From Halobacillus aidingensis (GTDB lineage Bacteria; Bacillota; Bacilli; Bacillales; Halobacillaceae): DNA of 64,000 bases. This document shows, one piece after another, positions 26,751 through 36,170 of the stretch; positions within the stretch are counted from its first letter, which is position 1; each line of letters begins with the position of its first letter. Both the position numbers and the translations under genes were made by a program. The stretch is taken from the NCBI RefSeq assembly GCF_900104185.1, contig NZ_FNIZ01000003.1:62001-126000 (forward strand), given 5' to 3'. The notes under the pieces were generated by a model that was given only the letters and a program-made list of their open reading frames with translations, searched no databases and was not told the origin of the DNA.

Positions 26751-28403
26751 ATGAAGGTTGAAAATATGAAATTTGGAATTATTATAGATGAACTTTCAGG
26801 AGAAAAGTGGAAGTATGAAACACTTCATAAACTGAAAGAAATGGAAGGTCTTGAGTGTTCCTTAATAATTAAGGTTCATGCTGGTGAAAAGAACCAGTCC
26901 TATAAAAGCCAAGACCACAATATAAAAGATCTTTTCCCTCATTGTAGTTACAAAATATGTGAAGTTGACAAAGGTGTACTAAAGCCAAGGGACCTCTTAC
27001 ATTTAAGGGCTTATCATTTGGATTTTTATTTAGATTTAAGTGATGTAAGATTTGAAGGCGAATTTCTTAATCTACCCTTGTACGGTGTGTGGTCCTTCCG
27101 CCACTTAAAAGAAAGAGGACCTATTCTTCATGAATTATGGAAAGAATCATCCTATACGGAAGTTTTTTTTGATCGTTTACTTCCCAACGGAAAAGTTCAA
27201 AATTTGATAAAGGGTTCCCTTCCGACGATTCTTTTTTCAGCTAAAAAACATAAGGGACAAATAGAACAGGCCATACTAGAATGGCCAGCTCAGATGTGTA
27301 GGAAAATAAACAAAGGTATACCATATACATTTGGTTCACATGAATGCGTTATAGAAAAAAACACTCCTGTCTCAGTAATGAAACGAATAAGATATTCACT
27401 GCGAATAGGAAAACATCAAGCTAAAAGATGGTATAAGCGCTTGTTTGGATACGAGTACTGGAATATTGGTATTGTGAAGCAACCCTTGCAAGATTTTTTG
27501 AGTGAAAACCCATTAGAAATTGAATGGTTATTCCCTGATAAAAAACTGTATTATGCAGATCCATTCGCTTATGAAGCAGATGGAGAGTTACGTTTGATAT
27601 TCGAAGAAGTGGATCATAGAGTTGTAAAAGGCTTTATCAGTGAATGTCATCTAATGAACGAAGGGGAAGATAAGGGGAAGTATATTCTGAGAAAGGGAAC
27701 GATGAACTTACCCACACATATGTCTTACCCTTATATTGTTGAAGACGGGAATCACTACTACTGTATTCCTGAAACATCAGAATCGAAAAAAGTGACGCTA
27801 CATCAATGGGATGATGAGACTAAAGAATGGAGAGAAGTCAAAACCATCTTGAAAGGGGTGGCAGCTGTAGATTCTACTATTATTCATTGGAATGGAAGAT
27901 GGTGGCTGTTTTGTACAAGGGCGTCATCACTCCAAACCGAGAATTATGAGCTTCATATCTTTTATTCAGATCACCTTCTCGGTGCATGGAAAGAGCATGC
28001 TGCAAACCCGGTTAAGTATGATATCCGTTCAGCAAGACCAGCAGGTACTCCATTTGTCCGAAATGATGTATTATACCGGCCAGCGCAAGACTGTTCGGCC
28101 ACATACGGTGGGAGTATTGTTCTTAATAGAGTAGAAGAATTAAGTCCTGATAAATTTCAGGAAGAACCAGTCTCACATTTGAAACAGCCACCTGGAAGCC
28201 TTTATCCAGACGGATTACACACCATGTCTTATGCAAGAGAGAACATTTCTTTAGTCGATGGGAAGCGGATCGATTATCATCCTTTGAATTTGATTAAAAA
28301 ACTTTATATGTTAAAGTCCAAACCTTTTGAAAAAGTTATGAAACCTAGTAATAGGAAGGGGATTTTTGTACATTCGTTCTCAATAAAGAACTTAAATTCT
28401 TGA
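26751..28403 (+). CDS. Formyltransferase-like plus five-bladed propeller (GINT1-like) glycan protein
   Basis: In this 550-residue protein residues about 1-190 resemble a degenerate formyltransferase/Rossmann domain (KFGIIIDELSGEKWKYETL). Residues about 235-520 are a beta-propeller with repeating blade motifs: YYADPFAYE, LRLIFEEVD, MSYPYIVEDGNHYYCIPE, WWLFCTRAS. The propeller type is the one annotated as the N-terminal domain of glucosamine inositolphosphorylceramide transferase 1, also found in bacterial capsule loci. No catalytic role is proven, and no membrane segment is seen. It may modify or transfer a sugar of the repeat unit. It is somewhat more AT-rich than neighbouring genes, as capsule genes often are. 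Confidence 0.7.
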   Translation: MKVENMKFGIIIDELSGEKWKYETLHKLKEMEGLECSLIIKVHAGEKNQSYKSQDHNIKDLFPHCSYKICEVDKGVLKPRDLLHLRAYHLDFYLDLSDVRFEGEFLNLPLYGVWSFRHLKERGPILHELWKESSYTEVFFDRLLPNGKVQNLIKGSLPTILFSAKKHKGQIEQAILEWPAQMCRKINKGIPYTFGSHECVIEKNTPVSVMKRIRYSLRIGKHQAKRWYKRLFGYEYWNIGIVKQPLQDFLSENPLEIEWLFPDKKLYYADPFAYEADGELRLIFEEVDHRVVKGFISECHLMNEGEDKGKYILRKGTMNLPTHMSYPYIVEDGNHYYCIPETSESKKVTLHQWDDETKEWREVKTILKGVAAVDSTIIHWNGRWWLFCTRASSLQTENYELHIFYSDHLLGAWKEHAANPVKYDIRSARPAGTPFVRNDVLYRPAQDCSATYGGSIVLNRVEELSPDKFQEEPVSHLKQPPGSLYPDGLHTMSYARENISLVDGKRIDYHPLNLIKKLYMLKSKPFEKVMKPSNRKGIFVHSFSIKNLNS

Positions 28404-28447
28404 TTGAGTTGTAATGACGCAGGAACGCAAGAGAGGAGAGGGATAAG

Positions 28448-29800
28448 ATGAATCAGTCGTTTAAAGGAAACTTTGCCCCCTTTATTTTTATTGATATGGG
28501 TCTGCTCTTTAGTGGGTTTTGGATAATCTATAACTTTTTTGAGGCTAGCTCTATCGTTGATTCCCCGTTTCACACTGCATCACTTCCTCTCGCATTAGGA
28601 ATAGCCTATATGATTTTTACATTCTCCGATTCTTATAGGAACTGGGAGAGGAAATCGGTCAAGGATCTTATGTATTCTGTCGTTTTCTCAATGACCATCT
28701 TAGGGTTGTTCATTAGTTTGGGAATCGTTTTCACATCATGGTTTACTTTCGGTATAAGCTATTTGATGTTTTCTATTAGTCTGCAGACTCTTCTTTTATT
28801 ACTCGTCAGGTTGATAGCCTGGTCTTTAATAAGGAAAAGAGCTATAAAAAGGATCTGGTTGATTGGAAACGATGATTCAAAGATGCATCATTTTCTTGAG
28901 CAGAATGAAGGTTGGTATCGGATATATGGTTCATCTCATTCAATGGATGAAAATATATTAACAAAATACGGTGAAGAGACAGATGCGTTGTTGATCGATT
29001 CTAGTTTTAGCGCAAAAGAAAAAGTGGAAATGGTACAGCTTGCCACGAAATATGGGAAGGAAATATTGGTTATACCTGAGCTGTATGAATTGGGGATTCA
29101 GGGAGCTGAAACCTATCAGATGGAAGATACAATCGTCTACTCTATCCAACCCTTTCATATTCATCCCGTCCAACAATTACTGAAAAGGGGTATGGATGTG
29201 ATTGGTTCCATGGGTTTAATCCTACTCACTAGCCCACTACTGATTTTATTATTATGGCTGATCCCTTTGACTTCCCCGGGCCCTGCTTTATATAAACAGC
29301 AGCGTTTAGGAATGAAAGGGAAACCTTTTTGGATTTATAAGTTCCGAAGTATGGTTGCCGATGCAGAGAATAAAACAGGCCCGGTTTTAGCAACTGTGAG
29401 AGATCCAAGAATTACTCCAATTGGGTCATTTATTCGAGCTACAAGAATAGACGAACTCCCGCAATTGTTCAATGTCTTGAAGGGTGAGATGAGTCTTATT
29501 GGTCCCAGACCAGAAAGAGAATATTTTGTGAAGCAATTCAATAAACAGTTTCCAGATTACCATCATCGTCTTGAAGTTAAACCAGGCATTACGGGTTTAG
29601 CGCAAGTGCACGCGAAATATACCACTTCAGCGGAAGATAAATTACGTTTTGATTTAGCTTATGTGAAAAATTATAGCTTTTTGTCAGATTGGAAAATATT
29701 GATTCTAACGTTGAAAGTAGTTTTCCACCGTGAACAGGCACAAGGCGTGGATATGAAAGATTCCATGAAAAGTGTGGGTGAGAAGAGGGCGATTCATTAA
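28448..29800 (+). CDS. Polyprenyl glycosylphosphotransferase (priming sugar transferase)
   Basis: This 450-residue protein has four N-terminal membrane segments, a CoA-binding-like middle domain, a fifth hydrophobic segment (about 255-278) and a C-terminal bacterial sugar transferase domain. Signatures are KFRSMV, RIDELPQLFNVLKGEMSLIGPRPE and PGITGLAQV. It attaches the first sugar-1-phosphate to undecaprenyl phosphate to begin repeat-unit assembly. Placement after the other transferases is normal for Firmicutes. Confidence 0.92.
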   Translation: MNQSFKGNFAPFIFIDMGLLFSGFWIIYNFFEASSIVDSPFHTASLPLALGIAYMIFTFSDSYRNWERKSVKDLMYSVVFSMTILGLFISLGIVFTSWFTFGISYLMFSISLQTLLLLLVRLIAWSLIRKRAIKRIWLIGNDDSKMHHFLEQNEGWYRIYGSSHSMDENILTKYGEETDALLIDSSFSAKEKVEMVQLATKYGKEILVIPELYELGIQGAETYQMEDTIVYSIQPFHIHPVQQLLKRGMDVIGSMGLILLTSPLLILLLWLIPLTSPGPALYKQQRLGMKGKPFWIYKFRSMVADAENKTGPVLATVRDPRITPIGSFIRATRIDELPQLFNVLKGEMSLIGPRPEREYFVKQFNKQFPDYHHRLEVKPGITGLAQVHAKYTTSAEDKLRFDLAYVKNYSFLSDWKILILTLKVVFHREQAQGVDMKDSMKSVGEKRAIH

Positions 29801-29816
29801 AAGGGGAGATGTTCAA

Positions 29817-30590
29817 ATGGATTTTAAAAATATGGGGAAAGTCTCTGTCATTACTCCTTCGTATAATTCAGCGGATTTTATTTCGGAGACGATTGAATCC
29901 GTTCAATCTCAAACTTACACGAATTGGGAAATGATTATCGTGGATGACTGCTCTAAAGATCAATCCGTAAAACTTATCGAAGCCAAACAATTGGAAGATG
30001 AACGGATTAAGCTTATCAAATTAATGAGAAATGGTGGGCCTGCTTATGCTAGGAATCAAGCGATCCTAGCTGCAGATGGTAGATATCTAGCTTTTTTAGA
30101 CAGTGATGACCAATGGCACCCGCAAAAACTAGAAAAACAGATTTTGTTCATGCATCAAAATGGTTATTCTTTTTCTTACACTGCTTATAGGATTATGCAG
30201 GAAGGAGGGAACCCTACAGAGGTTGTTTTCCATATGCCTAGTCAAATCACATATAAAGACTTACTTAAGAATACAGCAATTGGAACTTTGACAGTGGTGC
30301 TGAACCAGGAAAAGCTAGGTAAGGTGCAAATGCCCCTCTATAGAGATTGTTCTGAAGATTATGGATTGTGGATGTCCATTCTCTCTCATGGAGTGACTGC
30401 TTATGGATTGAATGAAGAACTGGCTTTATATAGAAAATGTAATGAATCGCTATCCAGCAACAAGTGGAAGTCAGCTCGGAAGACTTGGAATACTTACAGG
30501 AAAGTCGGTCGTAGTAATCTTCCTTCGACGATATGGTATTTTTTGAATTACTCCGTCCGTGCGATGAGAAAACATACGCGAACTTCTTGA
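29817..30590 (+). CDS. GT2-family glycosyltransferase
   Basis: This 257-residue GT-A enzyme opens with VSVITPSYNSADF and has FLDSDDQWHP, the metal-binding DxD region. The C-terminal part has the expected EDYGLW acid motif. ATG 29817, after AAGGGGAG, is the start; the longer frame from 29772 runs into the previous gene. It adds a sugar to the growing repeat unit. Confidence 0.9.
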   Translation: MDFKNMGKVSVITPSYNSADFISETIESVQSQTYTNWEMIIVDDCSKDQSVKLIEAKQLEDERIKLIKLMRNGGPAYARNQAILAADGRYLAFLDSDDQWHPQKLEKQILFMHQNGYSFSYTAYRIMQEGGNPTEVVFHMPSQITYKDLLKNTAIGTLTVVLNQEKLGKVQMPLYRDCSEDYGLWMSILSHGVTAYGLNEELALYRKCNESLSSNKWKSARKTWNTYRKVGRSNLPSTIWYFLNYSVRAMRKHTRTS

Positions 30591-30631
30591 ACCTGGTTTA
30601 TTAGTAAGTAAACATAGGAGAGATGAAGATC

Positions 30632-31687
30632 ATGAAACAATCCAATTCCGGTAAATTGGAGATCATCCAGATCTCCAGAGCTCTTGCTATATTATTTGTA
30701 CTTATCGGACATGCGAACAATAACTTTTATCAGGAAATTGGGTATGATTGGTTTAATGTAGCCCAATGGGAACGAACAGGGGGCGTAGATTTCTTTTTTA
30801 TTGTCACAGGATTCATGATTTATTACCTTTATAACAAGTATGCTGGAAATAAGGAAAAAGCCACTCAGTTTCTGATCAAAAGAATTTTGAGGATTTTCCC
30901 TTTATATTGGATTTTTACAACGTTAGCTTTAATTGCCCCCTTAGCGTTTCCCATGCTCCAAGAAGGTTATAGTATGGAGGTCACCCTCAAGTCTTTTCTC
31001 TTATTAACTAATGAGCCCATACTAAGTTCAGCATGGTCACTGACACACATCGTATTCTTTTATCTCTTATTCTTTGCTTATATGTATAAACCAGTGATTA
31101 TGAAACCTTTCATAGGCTTATTGGTTGGGTTAACTCTTCTCGGAGAAATGAATATATTTCCCTTCCTTCCAAGCTGTATTTTCAGTATTAGTATAGTGGA
31201 AATCTTTTGTGGGGCGCTCGTAGCTTATCTTTCTATCCATTTCACAAATAAATACGCTGGACTTTGTATTGTACTCGGGCTGGCTGGCTATTTCCTGGTA
31301 TGGGTCCATAATGTTTATTCACTTACCTTTATCCCCTTATCCCTAGCGTACGGATTTTGTTCCATGTTAATTATGTATGGTATAGCAGAAATGGATAAGA
31401 CCAAGAGAAATGTCCCGCATTTCTTATCTTATCTGGGTGGAGCATCTTACTCCATTTACATTGCCCATGGCCCTTTTATTAAAGGATATTTGATGATATT
31501 TATGAAGTTGAATTTCTTTGACATCTTCCATCCATTTTTCGGGTTGATCATGATCATCTTTTTGGTCACTGCTTCATGCTGTATGGTTTATAACATTGTG
31601 GAAAAACCTTTGGTAGAGACTTTGAGAAGAAAGGTCCTTGGTAAGAAGAAAGTATCTCAACCAGTTCCTCATTTGCTTGCGAAATAG
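30632..31687 (+). CDS. Acyltransferase 3 family membrane protein
   Basis: This 351-residue protein has about 10 membrane segments. Key features are QISRALAILFVLIGH with the conserved His, and GVDFFFIVTGFMIYYL with FF-IVTGF. These proteins O-acetylate or succinylate polysaccharides. ATG 30632 was chosen over 30623 because the AGGAG site would touch the latter. It is the last gene of the polysaccharide operon. Confidence 0.88.
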   Translation: MKQSNSGKLEIIQISRALAILFVLIGHANNNFYQEIGYDWFNVAQWERTGGVDFFFIVTGFMIYYLYNKYAGNKEKATQFLIKRILRIFPLYWIFTTLALIAPLAFPMLQEGYSMEVTLKSFLLLTNEPILSSAWSLTHIVFFYLLFFAYMYKPVIMKPFIGLLVGLTLLGEMNIFPFLPSCIFSISIVEIFCGALVAYLSIHFTNKYAGLCIVLGLAGYFLVWVHNVYSLTFIPLSLAYGFCSMLIMYGIAEMDKTKRNVPHFLSYLGGASYSIYIAHGPFIKGYLMIFMKLNFFDIFHPFFGLIMIIFLVTASCCMVYNIVEKPLVETLRRKVLGKKKVSQPVPHLLAK

Positions 31688-31709
31688 AAACTCATTTAAT
31701 GAAATATAA

Positions 31710-32048
31710 TTAAGGTTTTTGCTTGAATAGAGCATATTCACCTTCAACGGAGTCATCTGTTGTACCATGAGAATGTTTGGCCCATCTTAAATACTTTAAA
31801 TATACCACAAAATAAGTGATCCATACTCCACACCAATCTTTTATCAAATCATTAATTGTAAACGACCGCCCGTCTACAAAAAGCTGGTGGATTTCATCAA
31901 TCAATCCGTAAAAAGAAGCAAAGATCGCAGCCAGCAGATTAGTTGTTTTCGAAAAGCGGTTATGAACTTGAAGAGCAAGGACGACTAGAATGTACAAAAA
32001 TGCAAACTCAACGAGGTGTAAGCTTTCTAGAAAAAATCCTAGTGTCAT
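31710..32048 (-). CDS. VanZ-like membrane protein, C-terminal part
   Basis: This 112-residue frame covers the core of a VanZ-like protein: ESLHLVEFAFLYIL, then the diagnostic SFYGLIDEIHQLFVDGRSF and a last membrane segment. The usual first membrane segment is missing here and is found in the adjacent frame at 32045-32146. The ATG at 32048 overlaps that frame's stop as ATGA and has AAGGAG upstream. A frame extends to GTG 32057 without a good ribosome site. Either a single gene was split by a 1-nt frameshift, or two coupled half-genes are made. Confidence 0.75.
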   Translation of the reverse strand: MTLGFFLESLHLVEFAFLYILVVLALQVHNRFSKTTNLLAAIFASFYGLIDEIHQLFVDGRSFTINDLIKDWCGVWITYFVVYLKYLRWAKHSHGTTDDSVEGEYALFKQKP

Positions 32049-32146
32049 AACATCCACTCCTTAAGCGTCTCAATAGAAAGACTCGACTGGATCCAAATAA
32101 GGATCATATAGAGAACGGGCAGTATTGTTATCATCGCTTTTTTCAT
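32045..32146 (-). CDS. Short frame encoding the N-terminal segment of a split VanZ-like protein
   Basis: This 33-codon frame (too short for routine gene calling) starts with ATG after GGAAGGAAA. It encodes MKKAMITILPVLYMILIWI and a short tail. The hydrophobic LPVLYMILIWI block is how VanZ-like proteins normally begin. It ends in TGA overlapping the next start (ATGA). Joined to the downstream frame it would give about 145 residues, the usual VanZ size. Confidence 0.6.
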   Translation of the reverse strand: MKKAMITILPVLYMILIWIQSSLSIETLKEWML

Positions 32147-32213
32147 CAAAGAATTTCCTTCCATAAACTTTTTTATAGTATGGGAGATTTTAGATGATTT
32201 TATAATTGTAGAA

Positions 32214-32242
32214 TTGTAAGTATTTCCTTCTCGCTATATAAT
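32214..32242 (+). promoter_or_regulatory. Promoter of the LCP gene
   Basis: TTGTAA (32214-32219) and a perfect TATAAT (32237-32242) are separated by 17 bp, 37 bp before the start codon of the downstream gene. Confidence 0.65.
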
Positions 32243-32278
32243 AGAAGGAAAAAGTGATTAAGGTGGAGAGAATTGTAA

Positions 32279-33220
32279 ATGAAACGTTCGGATAAACATA
32301 AGAAGAGAAAAACACGATGGTGGAAAGTCACGCTCGTTCTATTGGTATTATTATTAGTCCCTGCAGGGGTATATAGTTATTCGCTTTACAGCGGTGCGAA
32401 GAACACGGTGGATTCAAAAATGCATAAAGAGGTCGCATCGATCGACCATAAACTGACGGAGAAGAAAACGAAGGAACGAGAACCGTTAAACATTCTACTG
32501 ATGGGCGTTGATGAAAGAGCCGGTGATTCCGGGCGTTCCGATGCTTTAATGATATTGTCTGTCGACCCGAATGACAATCGTAGCCAAATCATCAGTATTC
32601 CCCGGGATACAAGGACTGAAATGGTCGGTGATTCCCCTCAGGCAGGGAATCTGGATAAAATTAACCATGCTTATGCTTTCGGTGGAGCGGATATGGCCAT
32701 TCAAACGGTTGAAAATTTCCTTGATATCAATCTCGACTATTATGTTCAGGTAAATATGGAAGGGCTGGAAGAAATGGTGGATGCTGTTGGAGGCATTACG
32801 ATCCAAAACGATATCGAATGGTATGGAAAGGATAACTTCCATTATAAAAAAGGCGAATTGACCATGAATGGAAAAGAGGCTCTCGGCTATGTCCGTATGC
32901 GGTACGACGATCCGCAGGGTGACCTCGGGCGTAATGAACGCCAACGCAAAGTCATCCAGGGAATTGTCGATAAAGGGATGAATGTCGGGTCCATCAGTAG
33001 AATGGGTGAAGTGATGGATGTAATCGGAAAGAATGTCTCTACAAATATGGACTTCAGTACGATGCAGGATATGATGAAGAACTATAGCGGGGCAAGAAAA
33101 AATCTCTCGACCTATCAGATGACAGGTACTGGGACCAAAATTAATGGAATTTATTATTTAGAAGTTCCGGATCAGGAAGTGCAGGATGTTCGTGAAATGA
33201 TTCTTGACTATAATTCTTAA
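32279..33220 (+). CDS. LytR-CpsA-Psr (LCP) cell-wall polymer ligase
   Basis: This 313-residue protein has a basic cytoplasmic start, one membrane segment (about 16-35) and an extracellular LCP domain. Family motifs are LLMGVDERAGDSGRSDAL, ISIPRDTRTEM, INHAYAFGG and YVRMRYDDPQGDLGRNERQR. They contain the Arg and Asp residues that bind the lipid pyrophosphate and magnesium. LCP enzymes attach teichoic acids or capsule to peptidoglycan, so this may anchor the polymer made by the upstream operon. It has its own promoter and terminator. Confidence 0.93.
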   Translation: MKRSDKHKKRKTRWWKVTLVLLVLLLVPAGVYSYSLYSGAKNTVDSKMHKEVASIDHKLTEKKTKEREPLNILLMGVDERAGDSGRSDALMILSVDPNDNRSQIISIPRDTRTEMVGDSPQAGNLDKINHAYAFGGADMAIQTVENFLDINLDYYVQVNMEGLEEMVDAVGGITIQNDIEWYGKDNFHYKKGELTMNGKEALGYVRMRYDDPQGDLGRNERQRKVIQGIVDKGMNVGSISRMGEVMDVIGKNVSTNMDFSTMQDMMKNYSGARKNLSTYQMTGTGTKINGIYYLEVPDQEVQDVREMILDYNS

Positions 33221-33248
33221 GCTGCTCTTTTACAGAGTAGCTTTTTTT
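33220..33248 (+). terminator. Terminator of the LCP gene
   Basis: AGCTGCTC and GAGTAGCT pair (one G-U) directly after the stop codon and are followed by a run of seven Ts. Confidence 0.9.
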
Positions 33249-33347
33249 ATGGAAAGATAATTGAAAGATGACGAAATAAATATTACCCGGGAAATTATTG
33301 TCTGTTTTTAGTGAGTTATGTGCATCCATATAAAAAGAGAATGAAGT

Positions 33348-33388
33348 AGAAGAGGGAAGGGTGTAACGCTAACCTTCCCTCTTCTTTT
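33348..33388. terminator. Hairpin after the zinc-ribbon gene at 33394
   Basis: AGAAGAGGGAAGG and CCTTCCCTCTTCT form a perfect 13-bp stem immediately past the minus-strand stop. The T-run is short on either strand, so it may be a moderate terminator or a processing barrier. Confidence 0.65.
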
Positions 33389-33393
33389 GACAT

Positions 33394-34635
33394 TCAATAA
33401 AAGTAGTCTTCTTTCCACTTCTCAAGTTCAGACTGCCAATAGTGATTGAGTTTTAAATATTCTTCTGTCTCATTTCCAGCATCTGTTTGATCACCACTTG
33501 GATCAATCCACCTGATTAATAGACCATCTTTGAAGTAATAGCGATTTTCCTTGTTTTGATGATCAGAAGTAAATATGAAAAGCAATTCTCCATCATCACC
33601 ATAATAGGATTCGACCCTTGTGCCGTTAAAAATTTCTTGGATTAATTTTTTACGCACACCATTTTCGTTTTCATATTCGGTTACGTCAGCACTAACTTCA
33701 AACTCGTTATAGAGGTGTTCGTTCTCCTTTATTTGGTTGTATTTTTCACGGATGCTTTCTACCTCAGATGGAACATCAAAGTCCCTTGCTAGTATCTCTT
33801 CTTCGTCTTTGAATACGAGTGTATGTAGAAATAAAGAAAGGTCTTCTTTTGTGTTTCCGGTGAGTATAGGAATGGAGTATCCACAGGAACCAGATGTTTC
33901 TAGAATATTGGATGAGAACATGGTTTCTGGTGCGAGCGAATCACACATGGTTTCAATAGTGAATTTTGTATGGATGCCGGTCTCCTTTTGCACTTCTTGA
34001 GCTATATAAAAGATATGTTGAGCCCATGCTCTTAAAGTTTCATATTCCTGTGCATCATAGGACCGATACAATTCCTTCAAGCCATCCCCTTTAATGTCTT
34101 GTAGGTGTATCCATATGTGGTCTTCGTTATCTTCAATCTTCCAATCACCAAGATCGTAGGGATGAACGTTGGACAGCTGATTTAACTCTTCTTCGTATAG
34201 GAAGAAGAGTTCATTCTGTTCGTCATTGTCAGACGTTACTGACAATGAATCTTGATTTTCGTTCGAACTTTTAGTTTCAACCTCACCATCCTCGACTGTG
34301 GGAGCGGTTGCTTTCTTTTCCTCCACCTTTGTTTCTTCAGAGATGTTACCATTCTCTTCAACTTGCTGATCCTCAGTTTGTTCTTGATCCGCCCCTTCTC
34401 CTTGTCGATGGGTGCCCTTGTTAGATGCTGCCTCCCATACATAGTAGGAAATGATTGATATCAAAATGATTCCAATAAGACCAAAGACATAAAGGGATCT
34501 TTTCTTCCTGGCGTTTCCTTTCGCTTTTTGAAGTGGTTTTTTCGGTTGTGAGGTAAGTACTCTCTTGCCACATTTTACACAGTAATGATTTCCTTCTACT
34601 ACCTTTTCACCACAGTTATTACAGAAGTTTTTCAT
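33394..34635 (-). CDS. Zinc-ribbon, single-pass membrane protein of unknown function
   Basis: The 413-residue protein starts with a zinc ribbon (CNNCGE ... CVKCGK). A basic linker and one membrane segment (about 49-66) follow, then a Glu/Gln/Thr-rich low-complexity stretch (about 75-140). The extracellular domain is about 270 residues, with no family I recognise. The topology resembles YvbJ/TcaA-like proteins. The strongly acidic outer part is typical of salt-adapted bacteria. Transcribed on its own, with the hairpin at 33348 behind it. Confidence 0.8.
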   Translation of the reverse strand: MKNFCNNCGEKVVEGNHYCVKCGKRVLTSQPKKPLQKAKGNARKKRSLYVFGLIGIILISIISYYVWEAASNKGTHRQGEGADQEQTEDQQVEENGNISEETKVEEKKATAPTVEDGEVETKSSNENQDSLSVTSDNDEQNELFFLYEEELNQLSNVHPYDLGDWKIEDNEDHIWIHLQDIKGDGLKELYRSYDAQEYETLRAWAQHIFYIAQEVQKETGIHTKFTIETMCDSLAPETMFSSNILETSGSCGYSIPILTGNTKEDLSLFLHTLVFKDEEEILARDFDVPSEVESIREKYNQIKENEHLYNEFEVSADVTEYENENGVRKKLIQEIFNGTRVESYYGDDGELLFIFTSDHQNKENRYYFKDGLLIRWIDPSGDQTDAGNETEEYLKLNHYWQSELEKWKEDYFY

Positions 34636-35211
34636 TTCTTAACCCCTTCCTTAAGTTGCGTGAAAAAAGTTCTAGGATCCATGCACTTCTTATCTTATTT
34701 AGAGGGGAGCTGTTCTTGTTCTTATTTTTACAAATACCTAGAATTCAACAAAAAAAGAAAGAGTCTTGTATGCTTCGTGATGATTAGCAAACAGGGTACA
34801 CCTATAGAATTGTACATGTGTCACTAACATACTTTTATTGGGGTACAGGTTCTTTTTCAGTTGCTTTTTACCATACATATATATTTGTACCCATACCTAA
34901 ACAAACATTTATAAAAATAAACACACCTCTCCATCGTTAAAGGATATCTGTCAGTCATCAAATCTTTACTACTCTCTGGGAGGAAAGGAAGTGAGGTATA
35001 AACAGGTAGCGACCTTTTAAATGACAGTGTAAACAGTCAAGTTCTCTCATCTGATAAGTGTGTGAAAGTTTACAGAACGGCTCCTCGTTAAGCTTTTAAA
35101 GCTGGTACATAGCTTTAAAATGGGATAGGAACAATGTTTAAGGATAAAGGAATTTTTTGGAGCGCTCAATATTCACTCGCATGAACCAATACAACAGAAA
35201 GGGTTGGTCTT
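34636..35211. other. Divergent intergenic region between zinc-ribbon genes
   Basis: This 576-bp stretch has no convincing gene. It holds three copies of GGGTACA in either orientation (34794-34800, 34841-34847, and inverted TGTACCC at 34886-34892), which could be regulator sites but are short. Promoters for both flanking genes must lie here; I could not assign boxes confidently. Confidence 0.35.
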
Positions 35212-36030
35212 ATGTTTTGTTCTAAGTGCGGAATTCAAGTGGAGGCAGATTCAAAATTTTGTGGTGGGTGTGGCACCCAGGTTGTTGGAGGAACGATCCA
35301 AAGCGATTCTCAACCATCTACTCGAGCCCTTCAAACCCTGGCAGCTTCTGTACCGGCCCCAGCTCCTCAAAATGAATACGTAGAAAAAGCCAAACATACG
35401 AGTAAACAATTTTACCAATTTGCTATCCAGTCATTGAAAAGACCGTTTTCCACTTGTAAGGAAGTCAATGATGGACAAAAAGTCAACGGTATCATTTCCC
35501 TGGCTTTATTCGCCTTTCTCTTTCCATTGTTTTCATATTTTGTGACCCGCAATGTTTCGAGAGGGGTAGGTTCTTTCACTGGTGTTAGTCCTGATATTCC
35601 TTTCGGGTCCTTTGTGATTCAGCCCTTCTTTTATGCGCTTCTTTTCTTTGCTGTCTTTGTTGGGGTTCATCTAGCCGTAGGGAAGATGATGAAAGTGGAA
35701 ACCAATTATTTATCTATCCTTGCTAAATACGGATCTCTACTCGTCTTACCAATTACCGGACTGCTTATAGCCAACCTCTTTGCTTTATTATCCTTGAGTG
35801 CCATTGCGACATTCTTTTTCTTCATTTCCTTGGCTTTATTCATGGTAGCGAGCTTCTCTTTACTGTTTACTTTGAATGCTGAAAAAACCTCTGATTCTGG
35901 ATTGGATGTTTTTTATGGTCTGATCATTACTAATATCGTTATGGTTATTTTCTATTTTATTGTTGGAGTGAGTATTATTAATCAGATCATTGGAGATCTT
36001 CAATCAGGGCCTCTGGGATTCTTTATGTAG
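35212..36030 (+). CDS. Zinc-ribbon multi-pass membrane protein
   Basis: This 272-residue protein has an N-terminal zinc ribbon (CSKCGI ... CGGCGT), a Pro/Ala-rich linker, and five or so membrane segments from about residue 90 (Yip1-like arrangement). Function is unknown. It is followed 141 bp later by another zinc-ribbon gene on the same strand, suggesting a shared role at the membrane. Confidence 0.78.
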   Translation: MFCSKCGIQVEADSKFCGGCGTQVVGGTIQSDSQPSTRALQTLAASVPAPAPQNEYVEKAKHTSKQFYQFAIQSLKRPFSTCKEVNDGQKVNGIISLALFAFLFPLFSYFVTRNVSRGVGSFTGVSPDIPFGSFVIQPFFYALLFFAVFVGVHLAVGKMMKVETNYLSILAKYGSLLVLPITGLLIANLFALLSLSAIATFFFFISLALFMVASFSLLFTLNAEKTSDSGLDVFYGLIITNIVMVIFYFIVGVSIINQIIGDLQSGPLGFFM

Positions 36031-36170
36031 TGATACTTTTGTAGAAAAGCTGGATGATTTTATTTCAAGCCTCCCTTACATGTGGACGATGGGAGGTTTT
36101 TCTTCCTTTGTTTATGCTTTTTCAGAAATGAATCAATTTGTTTTATTTCATCGGAGAAGGAGGGGGAAAG

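Noticed and set aside
33348..33388. Strong terminator for the LCP gene
   Set aside because: That gene already has a terminator at 33220-33248; this hairpin lies directly behind the minus-strand zinc-ribbon gene.
34794..34892. GGGTACA triplet as a defined operator
   Set aside because: Seven-base sites with irregular spacing; not enough to separate from chance.
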